Positions 33,163 to 41,324 of a stretch of DNA of 64,000 bases are shown piece after piece; positions within the stretch are counted from its first letter, which is position 1; every line of letters begins with the position of its first letter. The notes below the pieces were generated by a model. The model was not told the DNA's origin, made no database searches, and saw only the letters and a program-made list of their open reading frames with translations. Both the position numbers and the translations under genes were made by a program. The DNA lies in NCBI RefSeq assembly GCF_001698125.1, contig NZ_CP013854.1, forward strand, positions 6,122,049-6,186,048. The letters run 5' to 3'. Source of the DNA: Pseudonocardia sp. HH130630-07 (GTDB lineage Bacteria; Actinomycetota; Actinomycetes; Mycobacteriales; Pseudonocardiaceae).

Positions 33163-34020
33163 TCACCGGGCGTCCCGCTCGTCCGCGCGCAGGCCGAACG
33201 TCCCGGACCCGGGGTCGAAGACCAGCTCGTCGGTGTCGAACGCGGCGCCGATCGCGCCCGCCCCGGCCAGGTCCGCCGGTGTCCCGGTCAGCGCTCCCCC
33301 GGCGCCGTCGAGCAGCCACGCCCGGTCCGCCAGCCGCAGGGCGAGCTCCAGGTCGTGGGTGGACAGCAGCACGCACAGGTCCTGCTCGCGGGCGAGCCCG
33401 GCGCAGCAGCCGAGTAGCGCCACCCGGGCGCTGACGTCGAGGAACGCACTGGGCTCGTCGAGCAGCAGCAGCGACGGCTGCTGGGCCAGCGCCCGAGCGA
33501 CCATCAGGCGCTGCCGCTCGCCGTCGGACAGCCGGCCCAGCGGGCGCCCGGACAGGGCGCCGGCCCGCACGGCGTCGATCGCGCCGTCGACCGCGGCGTC
33601 GTCGGCCGGGCCGAGGACGCCCGCGGAGCCGGTGTGCGGCAACCGCCCCAGCTCGACGACGTCGCGCCCGGTCAGCAGTCCCGGGTCCGGCCGGTCGGTC
33701 AGCACGACCGCGACCCGGCGCGCCCGCTCCGGTGCCCGCAGGACGAACAGGTCGGCGCCGTCGAGGTGGGCGGTGCCGCCGAGGGCGGGCTGCAGCCCGG
33801 CGAGCGTCCGCAGCAGGGTGGACTTCCCGGCGCCGTTCGGGCCGAGCAGCACCGTGAGCTCGCCCCGGGCGGCGACGGCATCGACCCCGGACAGCACCGG
33901 CGCGTACCGGCGGCGGGGCCCCTCGGCCCGGTGCCCGACGGCGAGCCCGCGCAGCTCCAGCCCCGCGCCGGGTGCCGCCGGCGGCGTCCGCGCGGTGCGG
34001 GCGGCGGGTTCCCCGCTCAC
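33163..34020 (-). CDS. ABC transporter ATPase, FecE/BtuD/MolC class
   Basis: A 285-residue ATPase partner of a FecCD-type permease. Walker A is LGPNGAGKSTLLRTLAG near residue 58, the signature is GRLSDGERQRLMVARAL (LSDGE for LSGGQ), Walker B is LLLLDEPSAFLD, and the switch His is in LLSTHDLEL. It energises import of a chelated metal or oxyanion at the cytoplasmic face. The GTG at 34020 overlaps the permease TGA, and an adjacent GTG at 34023 is the alternative. The molybdenum storage genes come next on the same strand after 190 bp. Confidence 0.9.
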   Translation of the reverse strand: MSGEPAARTARTPPAAPGAGLELRGLAVGHRAEGPRRRYAPVLSGVDAVAARGELTVLLGPNGAGKSTLLRTLAGLQPALGGTAHLDGADLFVLRAPERARRVAVVLTDRPDPGLLTGRDVVELGRLPHTGSAGVLGPADDAAVDGAIDAVRAGALSGRPLGRLSDGERQRLMVARALAQQPSLLLLDEPSAFLDVSARVALLGCCAGLAREQDLCVLLSTHDLELALRLADRAWLLDGAGGALTGTPADLAGAGAIGAAFDTDELVFDPGSGTFGLRADERDAR

Positions 34021-35120
34021 CACGCGCGCCCGCCCAGCCGCCGGGACCGCAGCAGGACCGCGATCACCACGGGCGCGCCGACCAGCGAGGTGACCACGTT
34101 CAGCGGCACGACCGTGCCCGCCCCCGGCGGGTGCGCGACGACCGCGCAGGCCAGTCCCACCAGGGCGCCGGTGAGCGCGGTCGCCGGGACGAGCACCCGG
34201 TGCCGCGAGGTCCCGACCGCGGCCCGCGCCAGGTGCGGCACCGCGATCCCCAGGAACCCGATCGGCCCGCAGAACGCGGTCACCGTGCCCACCAGTACCG
34301 CGGCGACGACCAGCACGACGAGCCGGACCCTGGCGACGTCGACGCCGGCGGTGCGGGCGTAGTCGTCGCCCAGCAGCAGGCCGTCCAGCGGTTTCGCGAG
34401 CAGCCCGACGGCGACGAGCCCGGCGAGGACGATCCCCGCGGGGACCGCCAGCTCGGTCCGGGCGACACCGTCGACGCTACCGAGCCCCCACACCAGGTAC
34501 TGCTGGGCGGTCCGCGGGTCCGCCCACACGAGCAGCAGGCTGACCACCGAGGTGATCACCGAGCCGAGCATCACCCCGATCACCAGCAGCGCGGTCACCG
34601 AGCGCGCGAACCGCGAGAGCAGCAGGACCAGCCCGAGCACCAGCACCGCGCCGGTCGCCGCCGCCGCGACCGTGCCGAGCCGGCCCCCCGGTGCGGGCGC
34701 TGCGCCCAGGCCACCGGTGGCGAACGCGGCCGCGGTCCCCGCCGTCCCGAGCGTCGTCACCAGCGCGACGCCGAGGCCGGCACCGGCGCTGACCCCGAGC
34801 ACGTACGGCTCGGCCAGCGGGTTGCGGAACAGGGTCTGGGTGAGCAGCCCGGCGGTGCCGAGCGCGGCTCCCGCGAGCAGCGCCGTCACCGCACGGGGCA
34901 CCCGCAGGTCGGTGACGAGCACGTCCAGCCGCGGGTCGGCGGTACCCGCGCCCACCAGTGCGGACACCGTCCGGTCGAGCGGTATCACCACCGAGCCGGT
35001 GGACACGGCGAGCGCGACGAACACCAGCACACCGGCGGCCAGCCCGGCGAGCACCAGCGGGGCCCGGTGCCCGGACCGCTGGGCCGCCCGGTCCGGGCGG
35101 GTCGTCGCCGGGGCCGTCAT
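34017..35120 (-). CDS. FecCD/BtuC-family ABC permease
   Basis: A 367-residue permease with about ten helices and the FecCD hallmarks LRVPRAVTALLAGAALGTAG, TQTLFRNPLAEPYVLGVSAGAGLG and GPIGFLGIAVPHLAR. This family imports Fe-siderophores, haem and cobalamin. In Haemophilus influenzae the MolBC-A member of the same class imports molybdate and tungstate. The ATG overlaps the binding-protein stop (ATGA). The location beside molybdenum storage genes raises the molybdate/tungstate possibility, which the sequence itself does not prove. Confidence 0.9.
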   Translation of the reverse strand: MTAPATTRPDRAAQRSGHRAPLVLAGLAAGVLVFVALAVSTGSVVIPLDRTVSALVGAGTADPRLDVLVTDLRVPRAVTALLAGAALGTAGLLTQTLFRNPLAEPYVLGVSAGAGLGVALVTTLGTAGTAAAFATGGLGAAPAPGGRLGTVAAAATGAVLVLGLVLLLSRFARSVTALLVIGVMLGSVITSVVSLLLVWADPRTAQQYLVWGLGSVDGVARTELAVPAGIVLAGLVAVGLLAKPLDGLLLGDDYARTAGVDVARVRLVVLVVAAVLVGTVTAFCGPIGFLGIAVPHLARAAVGTSRHRVLVPATALTGALVGLACAVVAHPPGAGTVVPLNVVTSLVGAPVVIAVLLRSRRLGGRAW

Positions 35121-36292
35121 CCGGCGGGGACCTGCCGGTAGTAGACGAACTCGTGGCCGGGCAGCAGCTGCGGGTGCAGGATCGCGACGAGATCGGCCAG
35201 GATCTCGTCCGGGTGCAGCACGCCGCGCTCGAAGATCGGGTTGGCGCCGGTCGCGGTGGTCGCCCGGTCCCGGGTCCACAGCCGTCCACCGGGCCCGGCG
35301 GCGGCGAACGAGGTCAGCCGCGGGTCGAGGGACGCGAGGTCCGCCGTCGTCGCGAACGGGCCGTCGGTGAGCCAGACCCGGGCGTCGCCGTCCGCGGCGA
35401 GCACGCTCTCCAGGGTCTGCGGCGTGGTCCCGGCCGACGGGTCGCCCAGACCCGACCAGCTCGCTCCGGCGTCGCGGAACAGCCGGCCGGCCGTCGAGCC
35501 GGCGCCCGGGACGTTCCAGCTCCCCTGGTACGGCTGGCCGGCCACGACCGGGACCGGCTGTGCACCGCGGACCCGCCCGGCGAGCGCGGCGTAGCGCTGC
35601 TCGATCCGGTCGAACGCGGTGGCCGCGGCGGCGTCGGTGCCGGTCAACGCGCCCATCACCTTGATCCACTCGGCCTGCCCGAGCGGCCCGCTCTCCAGGT
35701 AGTCCGCCCAGCCCACCACCCCGACGCCGGCCGCGCGCAGCGCCGGGAACGCCGGGTCGTCGGTGCCGCCGGAGAGCAGCACCGGGGGTGCCGCGGCGAC
35801 GACCTGCTCGGCGTCGATGGTCGAGCCCGGGGCGAACTCGGCCGCCGCACCGGACTCCACCCTGGCCCGCACCGCGGGATCGGCGACGAGGTTCAGCGCG
35901 CCGACGCCGGTGAGCCGGTCGAGCAGGCCCAGCTCGGTGATCATCGGCAGCTGCGTCGTGGAGTAGGCGTGGATCCCGTCCACCGGCGTGTGCACGACCG
36001 GGGCGCCGGCCAGCTCCGGCGGCAGCGCGGGGTCCGGGGCACCGCAGCCGACGAGCACGACCGACTGCGCCGGGCCGCCCGGGTAGGGCTCACCGACCGT
36101 CAGGACCCGGTAGCCGTCGGCGCCCGTGATCCGGACGTTGGTCGCGTGCGAGAACGCGACGTCGCCGCCGGCGACCGGACCGCCGGGCACGCACCCGGTC
36201 CCCTCCTGCGGCGGGGCGGGCGCGGGCGCCGAGCAGCCGACGAGCAGGAGCAGCGGGAGCAGTGCGGTGGCGAGCCACCGAAGCCGAATCAC
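35117..36292 (-). CDS. ABC importer substrate-binding lipoprotein (class III, FecB/BtuF fold)
   Basis: A 391-residue exported lipoprotein. The signal has the core LATALLPLLLLVGC and lipidated Cys20. The binding-protein fold starts with VAFSHATNVRITGADGYRVLTVGEPYPG and contains the linking-helix type segments EQVVAAAPPVLLSGG and DARVWLTDGPF. It is the solute receptor for the downstream permease and ATPase. The substrate (iron complex, corrinoid or molybdate/tungstate) is not readable from sequence. The GTG start at 36292 has GAGACT six nt upstream, so it may also be transcribed alone. It lies 24 bp after the aminotransferase gene. Confidence 0.88.
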   Translation of the reverse strand: MIRLRWLATALLPLLLLVGCSAPAPAPPQEGTGCVPGGPVAGGDVAFSHATNVRITGADGYRVLTVGEPYPGGPAQSVVLVGCGAPDPALPPELAGAPVVHTPVDGIHAYSTTQLPMITELGLLDRLTGVGALNLVADPAVRARVESGAAAEFAPGSTIDAEQVVAAAPPVLLSGGTDDPAFPALRAAGVGVVGWADYLESGPLGQAEWIKVMGALTGTDAAAATAFDRIEQRYAALAGRVRGAQPVPVVAGQPYQGSWNVPGAGSTAGRLFRDAGASWSGLGDPSAGTTPQTLESVLAADGDARVWLTDGPFATTADLASLDPRLTSFAAAGPGGRLWTRDRATTATGANPIFERGVLHPDEILADLVAILHPQLLPGHEFVYYRQVPAG

Positions 36293-36316
36293 CTGAACAG
36301 TCTCACATACGACATG

Positions 36317-37516
36317 TCAGGCCCCGACGAACGCGGAGAGGCCGGTGAGCAGGCGATCGACGTCGTCGTCGTCGGTGTAGCAGGCCAGGCCGAGCCGTAG
36401 CGATCCGGCGTCGCCGAGGCCGAGCCGTCGCGAGCACTCCAGCGCGTAGAACGACGCCGACGGTGCCGCGATCCGCAGCCCGGCCAGGTACCGGTAGGCG
36501 TCGGCCGGGTCGTGGTCGTCGAACGTGACCAGCAGCGTCGGGGTGCGGGACGCGGCCCGGGAGCGCACCGCGACACCCGGAAGCCCGGCGAGGTGGTCCT
36601 CGATCCGCCGGCGCAGCGGCTCCTCGTGCTCGGCCACCGCGGACATCGAGGCGAGCAGCCTGCCCCGGCGGTCGCCGCCCGCGGCCGGGTCGAGGCCCGC
36701 GAGGAAGTCCACCGCGGCGGTGGTGCCGGCCAGCAGCTCGTAGGGCAGCGTGCCGAGCTCGAAGCGTTCCGGGACCGCGTCACTGGACGGGGCGAGCTTG
36801 GCCGGGTGCAGCGTCTCCAGCAGCGCGGGGTCCGCCGCGAGCACGCCGCAGTGCGGTCCGAGGAACTTGTAGGGCGAGCAGGCGTAGAAGTCCGCACCGA
36901 GCGCCCGGACGTCGACGGGTTCGTGCGCGGTCCGGTGCACGCCGTCGACCATCAGCAGCGCACCGGCGGCGTGCACGCTCGCCGCGATCGCGGCGATGTC
37001 GGGCTTCGTCCCGATCAGGTTCGACGCCGCCGTCACCGCGACCAGCCGGGTGCGCCCGGACAGCAGCGGCGCGACGTCGTCGAGCTCGCCGGTGTCCGGG
37101 TCGAAGTCCAGCCACCGCACCGTCGCCCCCACCGCACCGGCCGCGAGCACCCAGGGCCGGATGTTCGCGTCGTGGTCGAGCCGGGTCACCACGATCTCGT
37201 CCCCCGGGCCCCAGCCCGCGGCGAGCGTGCGGGCGAGGTCGAAGGTCAGCGCGGTCATGCTGCGCCCGAACACGATCCCCCGCGGATCGGCGCCGAGCAG
37301 GTCGGCCATCGCCGCCCGGGCCGACCCGACGATCCCGTCGGCGGCCCGTTCCCCGCTGGTGACCGTGCCGCGGTTGGCCAGCGGCGAGGTGAGGGCCCCG
37401 GCCACGGCGCCGGCCACCGCGTCCGGCACCTGGGAGCCGCCCGGGCCGTCGAAGTGCGCGATCCCGGCGCGCAGGGCCGGGAACCGGCGGCGGAGGGCGG
37501 CCACGTCGTAGCTCAT
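36317..37516 (-). CDS. Class V aminotransferase, cysteine desulfurase-like
   Basis: A 399-residue PLP enzyme of the cysteine desulfurase-like subgroup. The start is FPALRAGIAHFDGPGGSQVP, the cofactor region is VTRLDHDANIRPW, and the PLP Lys is in YACSPYKFLGPHCG near residue 225. MVDGVHRTAHEPVDV and a C-terminal LRLGLACYTDDDDVDRLL complete the match. It may mobilise sulfur from cysteine or act on another amino acid. A desulfurase beside a metal importer and molybdenum storage genes could supply sulfur for a metal-sulfur cofactor, but this is only a context argument. The spacing to the binding-protein gene (24 bp) suggests co-transcription. Confidence 0.83.
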   Translation of the reverse strand: MSYDVAALRRRFPALRAGIAHFDGPGGSQVPDAVAGAVAGALTSPLANRGTVTSGERAADGIVGSARAAMADLLGADPRGIVFGRSMTALTFDLARTLAAGWGPGDEIVVTRLDHDANIRPWVLAAGAVGATVRWLDFDPDTGELDDVAPLLSGRTRLVAVTAASNLIGTKPDIAAIAASVHAAGALLMVDGVHRTAHEPVDVRALGADFYACSPYKFLGPHCGVLAADPALLETLHPAKLAPSSDAVPERFELGTLPYELLAGTTAAVDFLAGLDPAAGGDRRGRLLASMSAVAEHEEPLRRRIEDHLAGLPGVAVRSRAASRTPTLLVTFDDHDPADAYRYLAGLRIAAPSASFYALECSRRLGLGDAGSLRLGLACYTDDDDVDRLLTGLSAFVGA

Positions 37517-37613
37517 GCTTCCAGCGTGTCATCCGACCGCGTTCGGGACGACGTGACCCGAAAGAGACGTGTCGGAACGCCTGTGTGGGTGACCCAGCCG
37601 CCATGATCGGGCC

Positions 37614-38918
37614 ATGTCGAGGTCCTGGGAGCAGTCGCGCGGCCGGCACGCACCGCAGCGGCGTCGTCGTTCGCTGCACCGCCGCAGCCTCGCCCTGTTC
37701 ACCGGCGGCCTGGTGGTGCTCGTCGCGCTCGTCGCCGGCGGAACCGCGGCGGTCGCCCAGGGCCGGGTCGGCGAGTCCGTCACCGGCAACCTCGCCGGGG
37801 TGTTCGACCAGGTGCGCGCCGGGATGGACGGGCTCGGTGAGCCGGCCCCGCCACCGGTGCCGGTGATCCTGACGACCTCACCCCGCCCCGGCCCGCCGGT
37901 CTCCCCCCGGGAGCCGGCGACGGTCGAGGTCAGCACCGGGCGGCTGGAGGGCGTCACGCTCACCGGCGACGACGGCCCGGTGCCGGGCCGCCCGTCGCCC
38001 GACGGCCGGAGCTGGACCAGCACCGCCCCGCTGGACTTCGACACCACCTACCGCTGGTCCGGCACCTGGGCGGTGGACGAGCAGACCCGTCACCCGCTGG
38101 CCGAGGACGCGTTCCGCACGCTCGACCCCGCGGACACCGCCGACGCGACGATGAACATCCGCGACGGCGGCGAGGTCGGCGTGGGCGCGATCGTCGTGCT
38201 CGCCTTCGACACGACCCTCACCGACGCGGCCAAGGCGGCCGTCGAGCGGAACCTCTCGGTCGAGACGTCGCGGAAGGTGCCCGGCGCCTGGGCCTGGCTG
38301 CCGGACACCGCGGACGGGTCGCGGGTGCACTACCGGCCGAAGGAGTACTGGCCGGCGCACACCGAGGTGCGGGTGCGGGCCACGCTGCGCGGGCTCGACC
38401 TGGGCGACGGGACCTGGGCCACCGAGGACGTCGACCGCTCGTTCACCGTGGGGCGCAGCCAGATCGTCAAGGCCGACACCCGCAGCCACCAGATCGTCGT
38501 GGTGCGCGACGGCGCCGAGGTCGCCCGCTACGACGCCTCCTACGGCCTGGAGTCCGACCCGAACCGGGTCACCCGCTCCGGTACCCACATCGTGATGTCC
38601 AAGTCGGAGAAGGTCCTCATGACCAACGAGGCCTACGGCTACGTCGACGAGCCCCAGTACTGGGCGGTGCGGATCTCCAACAACGGCGAGTTCATCCACG
38701 CCAACCCGTCGTCGGCGGGCGCGCAGGGCAACCGCAACGTCAGCCACGGCTGCGTCAACCTGTCCACCCGGGACGGCAAGGCGTTCTTCGCGACGGCGAC
38801 CTTCGGCGACCCGGTCGAGGTCGTCGGCAGCTCACAGCCCCTGACCCCGCAGGACGGCGACTTCTACGACTGGACGATCCCCTGGGAGGAGTGGGGCTCG
38901 CGCTCGGCCCTGTCCTGA
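37614..38918 (+). CDS. Ig-domain L,D-transpeptidase (LdtMt2-like)
   Basis: A 434-residue membrane-anchored wall enzyme. The N-terminal helix LALFTGGLVVLVALVAGGTAA anchors it outside. Two Ig-like domains span about residues 90-285, ending WATEDVDRSFTVG. The YkuD catalytic domain follows with FIHANPSS and the active-site motif VSHGCVNLS (Cys380). A C-terminal YDWTIPWEEW segment matches the LdtMt2 tail. It makes 3-3 peptidoglycan cross-links and is the usual beta-lactam-tolerant transpeptidase of actinomycetes. CATGAT lies six nt before the ATG. The 3' end overlaps the convergent MarR gene by 55 bp. Confidence 0.93.
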   Translation: MSRSWEQSRGRHAPQRRRRSLHRRSLALFTGGLVVLVALVAGGTAAVAQGRVGESVTGNLAGVFDQVRAGMDGLGEPAPPPVPVILTTSPRPGPPVSPREPATVEVSTGRLEGVTLTGDDGPVPGRPSPDGRSWTSTAPLDFDTTYRWSGTWAVDEQTRHPLAEDAFRTLDPADTADATMNIRDGGEVGVGAIVVLAFDTTLTDAAKAAVERNLSVETSRKVPGAWAWLPDTADGSRVHYRPKEYWPAHTEVRVRATLRGLDLGDGTWATEDVDRSFTVGRSQIVKADTRSHQIVVVRDGAEVARYDASYGLESDPNRVTRSGTHIVMSKSEKVLMTNEAYGYVDEPQYWAVRISNNGEFIHANPSSAGAQGNRNVSHGCVNLSTRDGKAFFATATFGDPVEVVGSSQPLTPQDGDFYDWTIPWEEWGSRSALS

Positions 38919-39397
38919 GCGGACCGGCTCCCGGGGGCGGCGAGCTCGGCCCGGTACGCCGCGACCACGTCGTTCATCGTCGCCAGGAACCGGGCGGCGG
39001 CCGCGAGCTCGGCGTCGCCGAAGCCGGCCAGCGCGGTGTCCATCCGCTCGCCCAGCGGACCGAAGAACGCCCCGCCGACCCGCGCGGCGTTCTCGGCCTG
39101 GCGCAGCGTCACCCGCCGCCGGTCCGCCGACTCCCGGCTGCGGCGCACGTGCCCGGCCCGTTCCAGCCGGTCGACGAGCGCGGTCGTGGCCCCGGTGGAC
39201 AGCCCCAGGCGCGACCCGAGCAGGCCGGGGGTCAGCGGCTCGCCCGCTCCGTCGGCCTTCATCACGGCGAGCAACGCGTGCAGGTCGGTCGGGTGCAACC
39301 GGTGCCGGCCGGCGAACGCCTGACCGAGCAGCTCGGCCTCACCCGCGTAGTCCTGCAGCAACGCCACGAGTTCCTCGCGCGGCGGTCGGACGGGCAT
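38864..39397 (-). CDS. MarR-family regulator
   Basis: A 177-residue winged-helix regulator. LHALLAVMKADGAGEPLTPGLL is followed by the recognition region SRLGLSTGATTALVDRLERAG and the wing VRRSRESADRRRVTLR. The start is ATG 39397 with TATCCT exactly six nt upstream (39404-39409 on the plus strand), a clear leaderless promoter. It is divergent from the metallo-hydrolase gene at 39491, its most likely target, with 93 bp between start codons. Its last 18 codons overlap the end of the L,D-transpeptidase gene on the other strand. Confidence 0.87.
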   Translation of the reverse strand: MPVRPPREELVALLQDYAGEAELLGQAFAGRHRLHPTDLHALLAVMKADGAGEPLTPGLLGSRLGLSTGATTALVDRLERAGHVRRSRESADRRRVTLRQAENAARVGGAFFGPLGERMDTALAGFGDAELAAAARFLATMNDVVAAYRAELAAPGSRSAQDRAEREPHSSQGIVQS

Positions 39398-39477
39398 GCC
39401 AGGAGGATATCCCCCTCGCGGGTGCGTCACCTCGGTCACGTCGGCGCGCCGAGGTGGGAGCGCGACCGCGGTCTTCG

Positions 39478-39483
39478 TAGTCT
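39478..39483 (+). promoter_or_regulatory. -10 element of the metallo-hydrolase gene
   Basis: TAGTCT ends seven nt before the GTG at 39491. The divergent MarR -10 lies at 39404-39409. Confidence 0.45.
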
Positions 39484-39490
39484 GGAGTCC

Positions 39491-40666
39491 GTGTCCCGCA
39501 CCACCCGCGCCCTCCGCACCACCCGTGCCGTCCGTGCCGTCCGTGCCGTCCGTGCCGTCCGTGCCGCAGCCGTCACCGCTCCGCTGATCGGACTGGCCGG
39601 GCTCGGCCTGCACGTCCGCCGGAACATGGGGGCCCGGTCCGGTGAGCTCCGCCGGCTCGCCGCGACCTCGCCGAACGCGGTCGACGGGGTGTTCGCCAAC
39701 ACCGAGCCCGGGCTGCCCCGGGCCAAGGCGTCGCTGCGGATGCTGGTGAACCTGGTGCGCAGCCGGGCCGGGCGCAACCTGCCGGGAGACCGGGTGCCGC
39801 TGGCCGAGCCCCGGGTGCCCACGGTCCCCGGCGGGCTCGCGGTCACCTGGCTGGGGCACGCGGGCGCCCTGCTGGAGGTGGACGGCCGCCGGGTTCTGGT
39901 GGACCCGGTCTGGTCGGAGTACGCGACGCCGGTCCCGTTCGTCGGCCCGCGGCGGCTGCACCCACCGGTCGCCCCGCTCACCGTCTTCTCCGACACCGAC
40001 CTGGTGCTGCTCAGCCACGACCACTACGACCACCTCGACCGGCCGACCGTCCTGCGGCTGGCCCGCGACACCTCGGCGGTGTTCGTCTGCCCGCTCGGGG
40101 TCGGCGCGCACCTGCGCTCCTGGGGGATCGCCGGGCACCGGGTCGTGGAGCGCGACTGGGACGGTGTCGTGCACGTCGCCGGGCTCACCCTGACCTGTCT
40201 GGAGACCCGGCACTTCTCCGGCCGCGGGCTGCGCCGCAACACCACCCAGTGGGCGGCGTGGAAGGTGGCGGGGCCGGACCACACCGTCTACGTCGGCGGC
40301 GACACCGGACCCAGCCGGGTGCACGCGCGCACCGGGGCCGAGCACGGGCCGTTCGACCTGACCCTGCTCCCGGTCGGCGCCTACGCCGAGCTGTGGCCGG
40401 ACATCCACGCCGATCCCGAGCAGGCCGTCGCGGCGCACGGGGCACTCGGCGGCCGGGTGATGCTGCCGATCCACTGGGGAACGTTCAACCTCGGCTTCCA
40501 CCCGTGGGACGAGCCGGTGGAACGGGCCCGCAAGGCCGCCGCCGACCAGGACGCCGTGCTGGCGCTGCCCCGGCCCGGCCAGCGCGTGGACCTGACCGGG
40601 GTCCGGACGATCGACGACGCCCGCGCGGCGGTCCCGACCGAACCGTGGTGGCCGGGCCCGCGCTGA
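39491..40666 (+). CDS. NAPE-PLD-like metallo-beta-lactamase-fold hydrolase
   Basis: A 391-residue metallo-hydrolase of the N-acylphosphatidylethanolamine phospholipase D-like (UlaG-related) branch. TWLGHAGALLEVDGRRVLVDPVWS is followed by the metal site SHDHYDH (His176, His178, Asp180, His181), then RHFSGRG and LPIHWGTFNLGFHPWDEP. The N-terminus has a repeated Arg-Ala-Val stretch (about residues 11-25) from a 9-bp tandem repeat, then a hydrophobic segment APLIGLAGLGL. It may therefore sit on the membrane, where lipid substrates would be. It is divergent from a MarR regulator. Confidence 0.84.
   Translation: MSRTTRALRTTRAVRAVRAVRAVRAAAVTAPLIGLAGLGLHVRRNMGARSGELRRLAATSPNAVDGVFANTEPGLPRAKASLRMLVNLVRSRAGRNLPGDRVPLAEPRVPTVPGGLAVTWLGHAGALLEVDGRRVLVDPVWSEYATPVPFVGPRRLHPPVAPLTVFSDTDLVLLSHDHYDHLDRPTVLRLARDTSAVFVCPLGVGAHLRSWGIAGHRVVERDWDGVVHVAGLTLTCLETRHFSGRGLRRNTTQWAAWKVAGPDHTVYVGGDTGPSRVHARTGAEHGPFDLTLLPVGAYAELWPDIHADPEQAVAAHGALGGRVMLPIHWGTFNLGFHPWDEPVERARKAAADQDAVLALPRPGQRVDLTGVRTIDDARAAVPTEPWWPGPR
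39525..39560. repeat. Four 9-bp tandem repeats (GTGCCGTCC) in coding sequence
   Basis: Four exact units at 39525-39560 followed by a partial unit encode (Arg-Ala-Val)n at the start of the metallo-hydrolase. A change in copy number would alter the basic N-terminus without a frameshift. Confidence 0.9.
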
Positions 40667-40889
40667 AAAAGCCCCCGAACTGCGACGACTCCGTGATTCG
40701 GTGAACACGGCCGCGGAGTCCGCACGAATTTGCGGGAGGGGGTTCGACAAGGCGCCGCCGTGTCCCTTATTGTTGCGGTGTAAATGAGGTCGCTGTTCGG
40801 ATCCGGATGTTCCCCCTCCGGTTACCGGTCCCCCATGGCGGCCGAATCACGTCTCGGGTGTCCCGAGAATCCCCCGGAAGGAACACATC
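40667..40889 (+). promoter_or_regulatory. Upstream region of lsr2
   Basis: The 223-bp gap is less GC-rich than its surroundings. It holds an inverted repeat GACTCCG/CGGAGTC at about 40688-40721, probably ending the previous transcript. TTATTG and TGTAAAT around 40766-40787 are possible promoter elements. A GAAGGAAC ribosome-binding site lies next to the lsr2 start. Lsr2 proteins prefer AT-rich DNA, so self-binding here is plausible. Confidence 0.35.
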
Positions 40890-41234
40890 GTGGCGCAGCA
40901 GACGACGATCACGCTGATCGACGACCTGGACGGCTCCGAGGCCGAGGAGCAGGTGGAGTTCGGCGTCGACGGCCGCACCTACGCGATCGACCTGTCCTCG
41001 GCGAACGCCGAGCGCCTGCGGGACTTCCTCGCCCCCTTCGTCGCCGCGGCCCGGCGGGCGAACACCGGCCGCCGGAGCGGGACGGGATCGGGCGCCCCCA
41101 CCGGGTCGAGCGCCGCGGAACGCGCGGCGAACCGGGCCGTACGCGAATGGGCGATCGCACAGGGCATGCAGATCTCGGAGCGGGGCCGCATCCCCTCGTC
41201 GGTTGTCTCGGCCTACCGCAACGCGCACCAGTAG
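40890..41234 (+). CDS. lsr2: Lsr2 nucleoid-associated silencer
   Basis: A 114-residue protein of normal Lsr2 length. The N-terminal oligomerisation domain is QTTITLIDDLDGSEAEEQVEFGVDG then YAIDLSSANAERLRDFL. A basic linker follows, and the C-terminal DNA-binding domain is AIAQGMQISERGRIPSSVVSAY with the minor-groove RGR. It bridges AT-rich DNA and silences horizontally acquired genes, like H-NS. The GTG start has GAAGGAAC upstream. The cell may carry a second Lsr2, as many actinomycetes do. Confidence 0.95.
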   Translation: MAQQTTITLIDDLDGSEAEEQVEFGVDGRTYAIDLSSANAERLRDFLAPFVAAARRANTGRRSGTGSGAPTGSSAAERAANRAVREWAIAQGMQISERGRIPSSVVSAYRNAHQ

Positions 41235-41250
41235 CGGAATCGCCACATAT

Positions 41251-41266
41251 CGGCACGACCGTGCCG
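41251..41266 (+). terminator. Possible terminator after lsr2
   Basis: CGGCAC (41251-41256) and GTGCCG (41261-41266) form a short hairpin with a GACC loop, 17 nt after the lsr2 stop. It is weak, with no T tract. Confidence 0.35.
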
Positions 41267-41303
41267 GGTGGCAGGATCTGCGGGGGAATCCGCACGGCAC
41301 CGA

Positions 41304-41314
41304 CCCCCCCCCCC
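41304..41314. repeat. 11-nt poly-C tract beside a ribosome-binding site
   Basis: Eleven consecutive C residues (41304-41314) directly precede GGAGGT (41315-41320) of the acyl-CoA synthetase gene. It is a slippage-prone tract, and its C run could also pair with the adjacent G-rich ribosome-binding site. Confidence 0.8.
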
Positions 41315-41324
41315 GGAGGTCCAG

